A DNA stretch of 7,064 nt from Solobacterium sp. UBA636 (GTDB lineage Bacteria; Bacillota_I; Bacilli_A; Erysipelotrichales; Erysipelotrichaceae), in the NCBI GenBank assembly GCA_002299675.1, contig DBOW01000030.1, forward strand, positions 1 to 7,064, written 5' to 3'. A program made the position numbers and the translations under genes. Shown one piece after another: positions 1 through 6,296 of the stretch (the first letter of the stretch is position 1; every line of letters begins with the position of its first letter). The notes beneath the pieces were generated by a model. The model was not told where the DNA came from. It worked only from the letters and a program-made list of their open reading frames with translations, and did not search any database.

Positions 1-84
1 CTTCTGATGGTAAACAAGTATCTGGAACGCATTGGTGATCATGTAACAAATGTTGCCGAATGTGTCATAAATTATCTTGGTTAA
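1..84 (+). CDS. phoU: PhoU-like phosphate signalling protein, C-terminal end (partial)
   Basis: Frame 1 is open from the window edge to a TAA at 82-84 and gives 27 residues. They contain KYLERIGDHVTNVAE, the repeat signature of PhoU (consensus RYLERIGDHxxNIAE), whose acidic and Asp/His positions bind metal clusters in the family. PhoU is a cytoplasmic helical protein that links the PstSCAB phosphate transporter to the PhoR/PhoB two-component system and damps phosphate uptake. Only the last helical repeat is visible; the start and any pst genes lie to the left. The tail ends shortly after the motif, as is usual for PhoU. A hairpin terminator follows directly, so this is probably the last gene of its operon. 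Identity rests on one short but distinctive motif. Confidence 0.82.
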   Translation, partial: LLMVNKYLERIGDHVTNVAECVINYLG

Positions 85-85
85 G

Positions 86-114
86 GCTGATTTTTAAAGA
101 AAATCAGCTTTTTA
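86..114 (+). terminator. Rho-independent terminator of the phoU operon
   Basis: The nine-base arm GCTGATTTT (86-94) pairs perfectly with AAAATCAGC (100-108) around a five-base loop. The run TTTTT at 109-113 and a further T-rich stretch follow. The hairpin starts two bases after the phoU stop codon. The stem is AT-rich at its top, but the U-tract is convincing. Confidence 0.82.
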
Positions 115-238
115 TATTTTTGAAACTACTGCATTAAACATAAAGTCACTTATCAACAAAGGCCAGTCTTTTGATGAAGCCTGTTATCTGCCTGATGTGA
201 ATGACAAAAAGCTTATTCAGACTGGCGAATTTAATTAA
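98..238 (+). pseudogene. Start-less open stretch, possible decayed gene tail
   Basis: One frame is open from a stop at 95-97 to TAA at 236-238. It has no ATG, GTG or TTG start with a ribosome site. Its last part reads like real protein rather than random AT-rich translation, with segments such as NIKSLINKGQSFDEACY and LPDVNDKKLI. I do not recognise the family. The stretch lies between the phoU terminator and the terminator of the convergent capA-like gene, where nothing would be expected to be translated. The simplest reading is the 3' remnant of a gene whose 5' part was lost. Chance is the main alternative: 38 plausible codons are not enough to exclude it. Confidence 0.3.
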
Positions 239-260
239 AAATGAAGCCGTGTGGCTTCAT
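233..260 (-). terminator. Terminator of the capA-like gene (minus strand)
   Basis: The arms ATGAAGCC (241-248) and GGCTTCAT (253-260) pair perfectly over eight bases with a GTGT/ACAC loop. Read on the minus strand, the hairpin is followed by TTTTTAATTAAA, a fair U-tract. The stop codon of the minus-strand gene (257-259) lies inside the first arm, so the ribosome reaches the hairpin as it terminates. On the plus strand the following bases are less T-rich, so termination in that direction would be weaker. Confidence 0.78.
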
Positions 261-1507
261 TTCACTTTAAGTTCTGGGAACGGGCTTATATTCTTAAATG
301 ATGGATAATCATCAAGAATATAGGTTTCGGTTGGATTGTATACGCTTGTTACTTCATTTATTGTATCCTGGGATACCGAGCCTCTTAATACTTCAGAGAA
401 GAACTTGAAATAGACATCATGATTGGGAAGCTGTTCCTCAGTTAGTTTTGAATACGGAACCATCTTCCATCTGTCGTTAGTAATACCATAGAACAGGTGG
501 CAGGTTACATTATCCATGGTTATTGTGCTTGTGCCATCATTGTTGATGGTTTTGGTGATATCCAAAGAACATAAAGCGGTAGTCAGGGTCTGAACAGCGA
601 AGTACTGTCCGGAAATAATATTGCCCAGGGCATAGATTACTAATGTATCATCAATCCATTCGATTGGTTCAAGTACGTGGGCGTGATTGCCTATGACTAT
701 ATCGACATCAAGATCTGCCAGATAAAGGGCCAGATCCTGCTGATATGAAGTTGGGGAATAAAGATATTCCTCTCCCCAGTGCATGGCTACCATTAATACA
801 TCTACTTTGTCACGATATTTTTCTACATCGTTTTTAATCTGTTCCTTATCAATATAATTAACCAGGTATGACTGGGATGATGATGGATAGATACCGTTGG
901 TTCCAAAGGTATACGACAGTAAGGCGTAGCTGATGTTGTTTACTTCACCAGTTACAATGTTATCTTTATCTTCCTGGGACTTGTATGAGCCGGCAGAGAT
1001 GACACCGTTTTTTTCATACTGATCAAGCCAGTAGTCTCTGGATGAGACAACCAGGGCATCTCCCTTTGAGTTGTACCAGTCCATTGTATGATTGGTCGCC
1101 AGAGACACCAGATTAAATCCGGCATCTACAAAGCCATCGCCTACTTCTTTAGGTGAGTTGAATTCTGGATAGTTGGATAAGCCATATTCTTTGCCTCCCA
1201 GTATGGTTTCCTGGTTGTAGTAGGCAAGGTCGTAATTGTGAACCAGCTTTTTTATTTCTTCTAATGGATAAGAGAAGTCATATACTCCATCTATGCAGTT
1301 GGATGTATAGACCGAACTGTGTATTACGGCATCTCCACCCATAATCAGCGAGGCTTTGAATTCTTTGGGTTCTTCTTCAATAACAACATCCACCGGTTCA
1401 TCAATAATGACTGGTGGTTCTTCTTTCTGTTTGGACAGTAACAGGGTTATAGCTGCCGATACTATCAGTATCAGCAGTACCGCTATCGCAATAATTTTCT
1501 TTTTCAT
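257..1507 (-). CDS. CapA/PgsA-family membrane-anchored metallophosphoesterase-like protein
   Basis: This 416-residue protein matches the CapA family (poly-gamma-glutamate capsule synthesis protein, PGA_cap domain), which has a calcineurin-like metallophosphoesterase fold. The first four residues are basic, followed by a hydrophobic helix at about 5-24 and then an acidic/proline-rich linker (28-48). This suggests an N-terminal anchor with the domain outside the cell. Family motifs appear in order: GGDAVIHSSV (57-66), NQETILGG (98-105), SLATNHTMD (135-143), MHWGEEY (242-248), IGNHAHVLEP (272-281) and YALGNIISGQ (292-301). The Asp, Asn and His residues in these motifs are the presumed metal ligands. 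In Bacillus, CapA/PgsA takes part in poly-gamma-glutamate export, but no capB/capC partner is visible here, so capsule synthesis is not supported. Many solitary Firmicutes homologues have no known substrate. The start is chosen because it gives MKKK plus the anchor. It has no clear Shine-Dalgarno sequence. Confidence 0.85.
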   Translation of the reverse strand: MKKKIIAIAVLLILIVSAAITLLLSKQKEEPPVIIDEPVDVVIEEEPKEFKASLIMGGDAVIHSSVYTSNCIDGVYDFSYPLEEIKKLVHNYDLAYYNQETILGGKEYGLSNYPEFNSPKEVGDGFVDAGFNLVSLATNHTMDWYNSKGDALVVSSRDYWLDQYEKNGVISAGSYKSQEDKDNIVTGEVNNISYALLSYTFGTNGIYPSSSQSYLVNYIDKEQIKNDVEKYRDKVDVLMVAMHWGEEYLYSPTSYQQDLALYLADLDVDIVIGNHAHVLEPIEWIDDTLVIYALGNIISGQYFAVQTLTTALCSLDITKTINNDGTSTITMDNVTCHLFYGITNDRWKMVPYSKLTEEQLPNHDVYFKFFSEVLRGSVSQDTINEVTSVYNPTETYILDDYPSFKNISPFPELKVK

Positions 1508-1544
1508 ATATAAATCTTATCAGTTTTTGACATAAAATGGTGCT
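1508..1544. promoter_or_regulatory. Divergent intergenic promoter region
   Basis: Only 37 bases separate the start codons of the minus-strand capA-like gene and the plus-strand pseudouridine synthase gene, so both promoters must lie here or reach into the genes. On the plus strand TAAAAT (1533-1538, five of six bases of the -10 consensus) ends six bases before the ATG. On the minus strand TGATAAGAT (1522-1514) resembles an extended -10 and also ends six bases before its ATG. Neither has a good -35 at the usual distance. The TTGACA at 1527-1532 is too close to the plus start to serve as a -35 for anything upstream of it. Neither gene has a Shine-Dalgarno sequence. Confidence 0.4.
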
Positions 1545-2357
1545 ATGTTGATTAAAGTAGAAAAAGATGGGACTTCTTTAAAGAAATATCTAAGTGATTT
1601 GGGATATTCAAGAAGACAGATTACCAGAATGTATACAAATAATAGTGTTCTTGTGAATGGTGAACATAAACCTTTAACAGGTATTCTTAATATAGGTGAT
1701 GAAATAGAGATAAGCCTTATCGGCAAGGATGAAGGAGTTCTTTTAAAGAAGATAGATATTATTTATCAGGATGATGATGTATTAATAGTCAATAAGCCCT
1801 CTGGCATTGTGGTTCACAAAGATAATGAACATAAAGATAACAACTTAAGTTCACTGCTTCAGAAACAGATAAAAAAGAAGGTATATCCCGTACTTCGACT
1901 TGATAAAAATGTTTCAGGGGCAATGGTCTATGCCCTAAGTTCAAAAAAAGCGGCATATCTCAATAACTTAAGAGAAAAAGGAGAGATGCATAAGGAGTAT
2001 CTGGCTGTAGTTGAAGGAAGACTGGATAATGATGAGGGTGAAATCAGGATTAATATAAAGAAAGATATTAAAAGATACAAAGTATCTGCCGATGGAAAGA
2101 AAGCTGTAACGGAATATAAGTATCTTGGCGGCAATAAGAATTATTCTTTATATCTGGTAAATATCATAACCGGAAGGTCTCATCAGATACGTCTTTCTTT
2201 TGCCCATCTTGGTCATCCAATTGCGGGAGATTTATTATATGGTTCCAGAAACAGGAAACTGAATCGAATCGGTCTGCATTGTGTAAGGGTATGTTTTGAT
2301 GATATAGATATTAAGGTAAATTTACCTAAACAGCTGGAGGATCTGATTTATGAATAA
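1545..2357 (+). CDS. RluA-family 23S rRNA/tRNA pseudouridine synthase
   Basis: This 270-residue protein has the standard architecture of an RluA/RluD-type pseudouridine synthase, which isomerises uridine to pseudouridine in structured RNA. An S4-like RNA-binding domain covers about residues 1-60 (SRRQITRMY, then VLVNGE and GDEIEI). The catalytic domain begins near 70 with IIYQDDDVLIVNKPSG (72-87). The catalytic motif is RLDKNVSG at 118-125, with Asp120 as the expected nucleophile. The family usually has Thr where Val123 stands. RSHQIRLSFAHLGHPIAGD (211-229) matches the conserved RxHQIR motif. Length is slightly below the usual 300. The family is secure, but the exact target uridine (RluA, RluC or RluD type) cannot be told. 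The ATG lacks a Shine-Dalgarno sequence. The gene leads a four-gene cluster and its end overlaps the next gene by eight bases. Confidence 0.9.
   Translation: MLIKVEKDGTSLKKYLSDLGYSRRQITRMYTNNSVLVNGEHKPLTGILNIGDEIEISLIGKDEGVLLKKIDIIYQDDDVLIVNKPSGIVVHKDNEHKDNNLSSLLQKQIKKKVYPVLRLDKNVSGAMVYALSSKKAAYLNNLREKGEMHKEYLAVVEGRLDNDEGEIRINIKKDIKRYKVSADGKKAVTEYKYLGGNKNYSLYLVNIITGRSHQIRLSFAHLGHPIAGDLLYGSRNRKLNRIGLHCVRVCFDDIDIKVNLPKQLEDLIYE
2336..2340 (+). promoter_or_regulatory. Ribosome binding site of the MATE gene
   Basis: GGAGG lies inside the 3' end of the pseudouridine synthase gene, nine bases before the ATG at 2350. It fixes that start and implies translational coupling of the two genes. Confidence 0.8.
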
Positions 2358-3702
2358 CGAAGAAAGATTTAAGCGTATGCGTTATGAAAAGATACCTAAA
2401 CTGATCATTTCTTTAGGTATTCCAACCACCATATCGATGCTGATAACCAACATCTATAATATGGCCGATACCTATTTTGTGTCACAGATATCTTTAAGTG
2501 CCTCTGGGGCAACTGGTATAGTGTTTGCGGTTATGGCGATTCTGCAGGCTTTCGGTTTTATGTGCGGACATGGATCAGGTTCCAACATATCCCGTTCGCT
2601 AGGCCGAAAAGATGAAGAAAATGCCTCAAGATTTGCCTCGAGCGGTCTGTTTCTGTCTTTCTGTATATCGCTTGTACTTATGATTGCGGGACTTGTGTTC
2701 CTTGAGCCGTTAATGAGACTGCTGGGTTCAACTGATACTATTCTTGTTGAAGCCATGAATTATGGAAGATTCATCTTTCTGGCAGCTCCAGCTATGGTTA
2801 TGTCCTGTGTCTGCAACAATATTCTGCGCTATGAGGGAAGAGCTGTCTATGCCATGGTTGGTCTAACCTTTGGTGGAATACTGAATATGATGCTTGACCC
2901 TATTCTGATATTTGTTTTTCACCTTGGAATATCGGGTGCCGGCATCGCAACCATGGTTGCCCAGTATCTTTCTCTGTTTATCCTGTTAATACCTTTCTTC
3001 AGAAACAGGACAGCATCCAGATTAAGGCTAAGCTATATATCCAGAAACATTGATACCTTTATAAATATTATCGTAACTGGATCCCCTTCTTTAGCCAGAC
3101 AGGGGCTTAATTCAATTTCAACCGCCATGCTGAACATGATGGCTAAACCTTTAGGTGATGCAGCTATTGCGGCCATGTCGGTTGTGGGCAGGGTTTCCAA
3201 TATGCTGTTCTCTCTGTCGCTTGGCATTGCCCAGGGTTTCCAGCCGGTATCAAGTTTCAACTATGGTGCTGGTGACTATAAAAGAGTTAAGGAATCGACA
3301 GTCTTTACCATTGGTTTTGGTACAGCTTTAATTGCGGTATTGTGTACCCTTGCCTTTATTAATGCGCCATTAATTATTTCCTTATTCAGAAGTGAGGAAC
3401 TGGTAATTGAAATAGGTTCTGCTGCTCTGCGGCTGATGTGCTTTGGACTGCTGCTTCTGCCAACGGTGTCGGTAACCAATATGCTGTTTCAGGGAATTGG
3501 TGAATCTAAAAAGGCTCTTTTTGTGGCCTGTCTTCAGTCTGGAGCTTTCTTTATTCCACTGGTAGTTATTCTTACCAGAGCTTTTGGAGTTAATGGTTTA
3601 ATCTGTGCAACTCCCCTTTCCTATCTTCTGGCATTTAGTGTAGCTTTACCAATGGTGGTAAAATTTATGAGGAATTTAATCAAAAAGGAGGAAAACAATT
3701 GA
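2350..3702 (+). CDS. MATE-family multidrug/sodium (or proton) antiporter
   Basis: This 450-residue, very hydrophobic protein has about twelve membrane segments, the usual size and topology for MATE transporters. These exchange Na+ or H+ for cationic drugs or metabolites across the cytoplasmic membrane. The two homologous halves are visible. The first has TNIYNMADTYFVSQ (33-46) and GFMCGHGSGSNISRSLGRKD (69-88). The second has SPSLARQGLNSIS (245-257) and LGIAQGFQPVSSFNYGAGDY (291-310), both typical MATE signatures. LFQGIGESKKAL (379-390) marks the helical turn near the C-terminal half. It resembles the MepA/DinF-like branch common in Firmicutes, but the substrate cannot be read from sequence. 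The gene overlaps its upstream neighbour by eight bases and its stop codon overlaps the next start. No frameshift or missing segment is seen. Confidence 0.93.
   Translation: MNNEERFKRMRYEKIPKLIISLGIPTTISMLITNIYNMADTYFVSQISLSASGATGIVFAVMAILQAFGFMCGHGSGSNISRSLGRKDEENASRFASSGLFLSFCISLVLMIAGLVFLEPLMRLLGSTDTILVEAMNYGRFIFLAAPAMVMSCVCNNILRYEGRAVYAMVGLTFGGILNMMLDPILIFVFHLGISGAGIATMVAQYLSLFILLIPFFRNRTASRLRLSYISRNIDTFINIIVTGSPSLARQGLNSISTAMLNMMAKPLGDAAIAAMSVVGRVSNMLFSLSLGIAQGFQPVSSFNYGAGDYKRVKESTVFTIGFGTALIAVLCTLAFINAPLIISLFRSEELVIEIGSAALRLMCFGLLLLPTVSVTNMLFQGIGESKKALFVACLQSGAFFIPLVVILTRAFGVNGLICATPLSYLLAFSVALPMVVKFMRNLIKKEENN
3685..3691 (+). promoter_or_regulatory. Strong ribosome binding site of the pepF gene
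   Basis: AAGGAGG is a full Shine-Dalgarno match within the last codons of the MATE gene. It is ten bases from ATG 3702 and seven bases from an in-frame TTG at 3699. The ATG is preferred: ATG is the better codon, and TGATG gives the classical stop/start overlap used in coupled translation. Confidence 0.8.
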
Positions 3703-5456
3703 TGAAAGAAACATGGAGTCTGGATAATATCTATAAGGGATATGATGATCCAAAATACATTGAAGATGAAAAGAAACTTGATGAAGTAATTGAGGAAATG
3801 AATAACTTCAATATTCAGGATGATGATAAAGCCAATCTCTCAGGAATAATTGATCTGTTTGAAAGACAGTATAAGCTTGTCTATCAGATGTCTCTGTATA
3901 ATGAATTAAGACAGTCAGTTAACTGTGAAGATAATGAAGCTATTTCTAAAGGTGGAATTCTTTCTCAGAAAACAAGTTCTACATCCAAGTGTGAAACCAG
4001 ACTGAAGAACTATATTGCGTCATTAGAGAATCTGGAAGATTTAATCAGTTCTGATGATAAGCTAAAGGAATATGAATATCTTTTAAAGAACATAAAAGAA
4101 GACCATAAATATGACTTAAGCGAAGAAGTAGAAGAGGCTCTTTCTTTAATGAATATATCTGGCGGTGATGCCTGGAGTGCTCTGCAGGCTAATATGACTG
4201 CCAAAGTTAAAGTAGAATATCGTGATGAAACAATTACCTTATCTCAGGCAAGAGCTTTAGCCTATGATGGAGATGAAAACGTCAGAAAAGATGCCTATGA
4301 AGCTGAACTGAAGGCTTATGAAAAGATAGAAGATGCCGTAGCCTATTCACTTAACTCAATCAAGATGCAGGCTTCATCTGACTGTAAGCTGAGAGGTTTT
4401 GATTCAGTGCTTGATAAAACTCTGCATCAGTCCAGAATGAAGAAGGAAACGCTGGATGCGATGTATGAGGCAATTAATGAATATCTGCCAAAGTTCCATG
4501 CATATTTGAAGGCTAAGGCCAGATATCTTGGTCATGATAATGGTTTGCCATGGTATGATCTTTTTGCCCCGGTTGGTAAAAACGATAAGACATATACTCT
4601 GGAAGAGGCTAAGGATTATCTTCTGGATACCTTTAAAGACTTTAATCCAAAACTGCATGAAATAGTGAAAAGAGCCTTTGATGAACAGTGGATTGATTTT
4701 CTGCCACACGAGGGTAAAGTTGGCGGAGCTTTCTGTGCCTCTTCTCCATTAAATAAAGAATTCAGAATACTAACCAACTTCACTGGTACCTTCTCGGATA
4801 TTGATACACTTGCGCATGAGCTTGGCCACGGTTACCATGATTTTATGGTTCAGGATAACGCAATACTGAATCAGGATTATTCGATGCCGGTAGCTGAGAG
4901 TGCTTCGACATTTAATGAAAATGTCATTATGCATAAGGCTTTGGAAAACTGTGATGATAAGATGGTTAAGCTTAATTTACTGGATAGTGATATTTCAGGA
5001 AACTGTCAGCTGATGTGTGATATTTATTCCCGTTTTCTTTTTGAATCAGAGGTCTGTGAAAGAAGGGTTAATGAATTTTTAAGTGCGGATGAGTTAAAGA
5101 AGATAATGCTTAATGCTCAAAAGAAGGCCTATGGTGATGGTCTTGATTCAGATTGTCTTCATCCATATATGTGGTTATGCAAGGGTCATTACTATAATGC
5201 CGGCTATAATTTCTATAACTTCCCTTATGCCTTTGGTGGTCTTTTCTCAAGAGGTTTATATGAGATGTATGTTAAGGAAGGACCTGCTTTCCTGGATAAA
5301 TATAATGAAATGCTCAGACTTACTCCAGTTAAATCAGTAGAAGATGCCGCAATGGTGGCAGGTATTGATGTAACTAAGCCTGATTTCTATCGTGATACTT
5401 TAGAGGCAATGTCTAAAGATATTGATATGTTTATTGAACTTTGTGAGAGTGTTTAA
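3702..5456 (+). CDS. pepF: Oligoendopeptidase F (M3B family zinc metallopeptidase)
   Basis: This 584-residue protein (numbering from ATG 3702) is full length for PepF, a cytoplasmic zinc peptidase that cleaves peptides of about 7-17 residues during nutrition and protein turnover. The N-terminal half is helical and charged (EDEKKLDEVIEEM near 21-33), as in the PepF N-terminal domain. SQARALAYDGDENVRKDAYE (181-200) is a typical M3B helix. The catalytic site is LAHELGHGYHDF (370-381), where His372 and His376 bind zinc and Glu373 is the base. The third ligand is probably Glu399 in VAESASTFNE. Substrate-side residues appear in HPYMWLCKGHYYNAGYNFYN (487-506) and FPYAFGGLF (507-515). No signal peptide is present. 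The gene overlaps the MATE stop by one base and ends one base before the HAD start. All key residues are present. Confidence 0.94.
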   Translation: MKETWSLDNIYKGYDDPKYIEDEKKLDEVIEEMNNFNIQDDDKANLSGIIDLFERQYKLVYQMSLYNELRQSVNCEDNEAISKGGILSQKTSSTSKCETRLKNYIASLENLEDLISSDDKLKEYEYLLKNIKEDHKYDLSEEVEEALSLMNISGGDAWSALQANMTAKVKVEYRDETITLSQARALAYDGDENVRKDAYEAELKAYEKIEDAVAYSLNSIKMQASSDCKLRGFDSVLDKTLHQSRMKKETLDAMYEAINEYLPKFHAYLKAKARYLGHDNGLPWYDLFAPVGKNDKTYTLEEAKDYLLDTFKDFNPKLHEIVKRAFDEQWIDFLPHEGKVGGAFCASSPLNKEFRILTNFTGTFSDIDTLAHELGHGYHDFMVQDNAILNQDYSMPVAESASTFNENVIMHKALENCDDKMVKLNLLDSDISGNCQLMCDIYSRFLFESEVCERRVNEFLSADELKKIMLNAQKKAYGDGLDSDCLHPYMWLCKGHYYNAGYNFYNFPYAFGGLFSRGLYEMYVKEGPAFLDKYNEMLRLTPVKSVEDAAMVAGIDVTKPDFYRDTLEAMSKDIDMFIELCESV

Positions 5457-5457
5457 G

Positions 5458-6237
5458 ATGTATAAATATGTTTTCTGTGATCTGGATGCCACATTGTTTG
5501 ATGATGATAAAAATATTTCCGATAAAAATTATGAAGCCATAAACAAATGTAATGAAAATGGTTCCAGATTCTTTATCTGTACTGGACGTGTACCCTATTG
5601 TATTGATGGCTATGTCGGAAGTTTAAGCAGTGCCAATGCGGTTACCACCAATGGTCAGATACTAAAGGCTGATAATAAGATACTATACTATACAAAGCTT
5701 GATGATGAAGTATCCCTAAAAGTTTTAAACTTTGCCAGAGAAAGAAACTTAACAGTTCGTGCCTTTGGTGATGAGTGTCTTTATGTAATTAATGATGATA
5801 AAAATGGTATTTATTTTAAGATACAGAAAGAAGCCAGCTTTGATGAAGTAGAATCCATTATCAGGGAAAAGGGTTTAGTAAAGATAGTTCTGGTACTGAA
5901 TAAAGAAGAACACTATCACGCAGAGGATCTAAAGAAGCTGAATCTTAATGCGGAGATACTCTTTTCTTCTGATACATTATTAGAAATAAATCATGCAGGA
6001 GATTCTAAGGGCTGTGGTATTAAAAAGATTTGTGAATTAACAGACGTAAATATTGAAGATACCATTGGTATTGGTGATAACCATAATGATATTTCGATGT
6101 TAGAAACAGTAGGTCTTCCCTGCTGCCCGGCCAATGCGGTAGATGAGGTAAAAAGAATATGCAAGTACATTTCTCCTTATACCAATAACGAGAGTGCGGT
6201 TGCCGATATTATTGAGAAATTTGTGTCAAATAATTAA
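5458..6237 (+). CDS. Cof-type HAD-superfamily hydrolase (sugar/nucleotide phosphatase-like)
   Basis: This 259-residue protein has all four HAD motifs. Motif I is DLDATLFDDD (8-17), with nucleophile Asp8 and acid Asp10. Motif II is FFICTGR (38-44), with Thr42. Motif III is Lys184 in GDSKGCGIKK. Motif IV is GIGDNHNDISML (204-215), with Asp207 and Asp211 holding Mg2+. The cap region between motifs II and III (about 80-180) and the C-terminal NAVDEVKRICKYISPYTNNE are typical of the Cof/YidA type IIB subfamily. Members dephosphorylate sugar phosphates, pyridoxal phosphate or flavin precursors; this one's substrate is unknown. Motif I has Ala where Gly is usual (DLDGTL). The ATG is chosen because it begins just before the first beta strand. 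An in-frame TTG at 5422 would add twelve residues inside pepF. Only a weak site, GAGAG (5445-5449), precedes it. It is the last gene of the cluster. Confidence 0.9.
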   Translation: MYKYVFCDLDATLFDDDKNISDKNYEAINKCNENGSRFFICTGRVPYCIDGYVGSLSSANAVTTNGQILKADNKILYYTKLDDEVSLKVLNFARERNLTVRAFGDECLYVINDDKNGIYFKIQKEASFDEVESIIREKGLVKIVLVLNKEEHYHAEDLKKLNLNAEILFSSDTLLEINHAGDSKGCGIKKICELTDVNIEDTIGIGDNHNDISMLETVGLPCCPANAVDEVKRICKYISPYTNNESAVADIIEKFVSNN

Positions 6238-6259
6238 GATTAAGTAAAATTTAACACCA

Positions 6260-6265
6260 TATAAT
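6260..6265 (+). promoter_or_regulatory. Possible -10 box just upstream of the terminator
   Basis: A perfect TATAAT lies between the HAD stop codon and its terminator. The nearest -35-like sequences (TTAAGA at 6234-6239 with a 20-base spacer, GATTAA at 6238-6243 with 16) are poor. If active, transcription would start near 6272, inside the terminator's left arm, and would run into the group II intron. AT-rich DNA produces such boxes by chance. Confidence 0.25.
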
Positions 6266-6268
6266 CAT

Positions 6269-6294
6269 AAAAGTGCCGTTTTGGCACTTTTATT
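6269..6294 (+). terminator. Rho-independent terminator of the four-gene cluster; group II intron target
   Basis: AAAAGTGCC (6269-6277) pairs perfectly with GGCACTTTT (6283-6291) around a GTTTT loop, followed by ATT. The A/T-flanked stem can act in both directions. It lies 31 bases after the HAD stop codon. The group II intron begins five bases beyond the stem, so this hairpin is very probably also the recognition element used at insertion. Confidence 0.85.
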
Positions 6295-6296
6295 AA

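Noticed and set aside
1527..1549. TTGACA followed by TATGTT as a plus-strand promoter
   Set aside because: The spacer is only 11 bases and the second box overlaps the start codon, so this cannot be a normal sigma-A promoter for the gene.
2472..2756. Minus-strand frame of 94 codons within the MATE gene
   Set aside because: It is antisense to the conserved first half of the transporter, with no start signal; it and the shorter minus-strand frames nearby are shadows.
3699..3701. TTG as the start of pepF
   Set aside because: The ATG directly after it has a suitable distance from AAGGAGG and is the better codon; the difference is a single residue.
4404..4709. 101-codon minus-strand reading frame inside pepF
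   Set aside because: It lies wholly antisense to the well-supported pepF sequence just before the HELGH site, has no ribosome site and shows no recognisable motif.
5113..5340. 75-codon plus-strand frame inside pepF
   Set aside because: It overlaps the conserved C-terminal substrate-binding part of pepF in another frame, and its composition is a frameshifted shadow.
5422..5457. N-terminal extension of the HAD protein from TTG 5422
   Set aside because: The twelve extra residues lie inside pepF, have no ribosome site and precede the first beta strand that family members normally start with.
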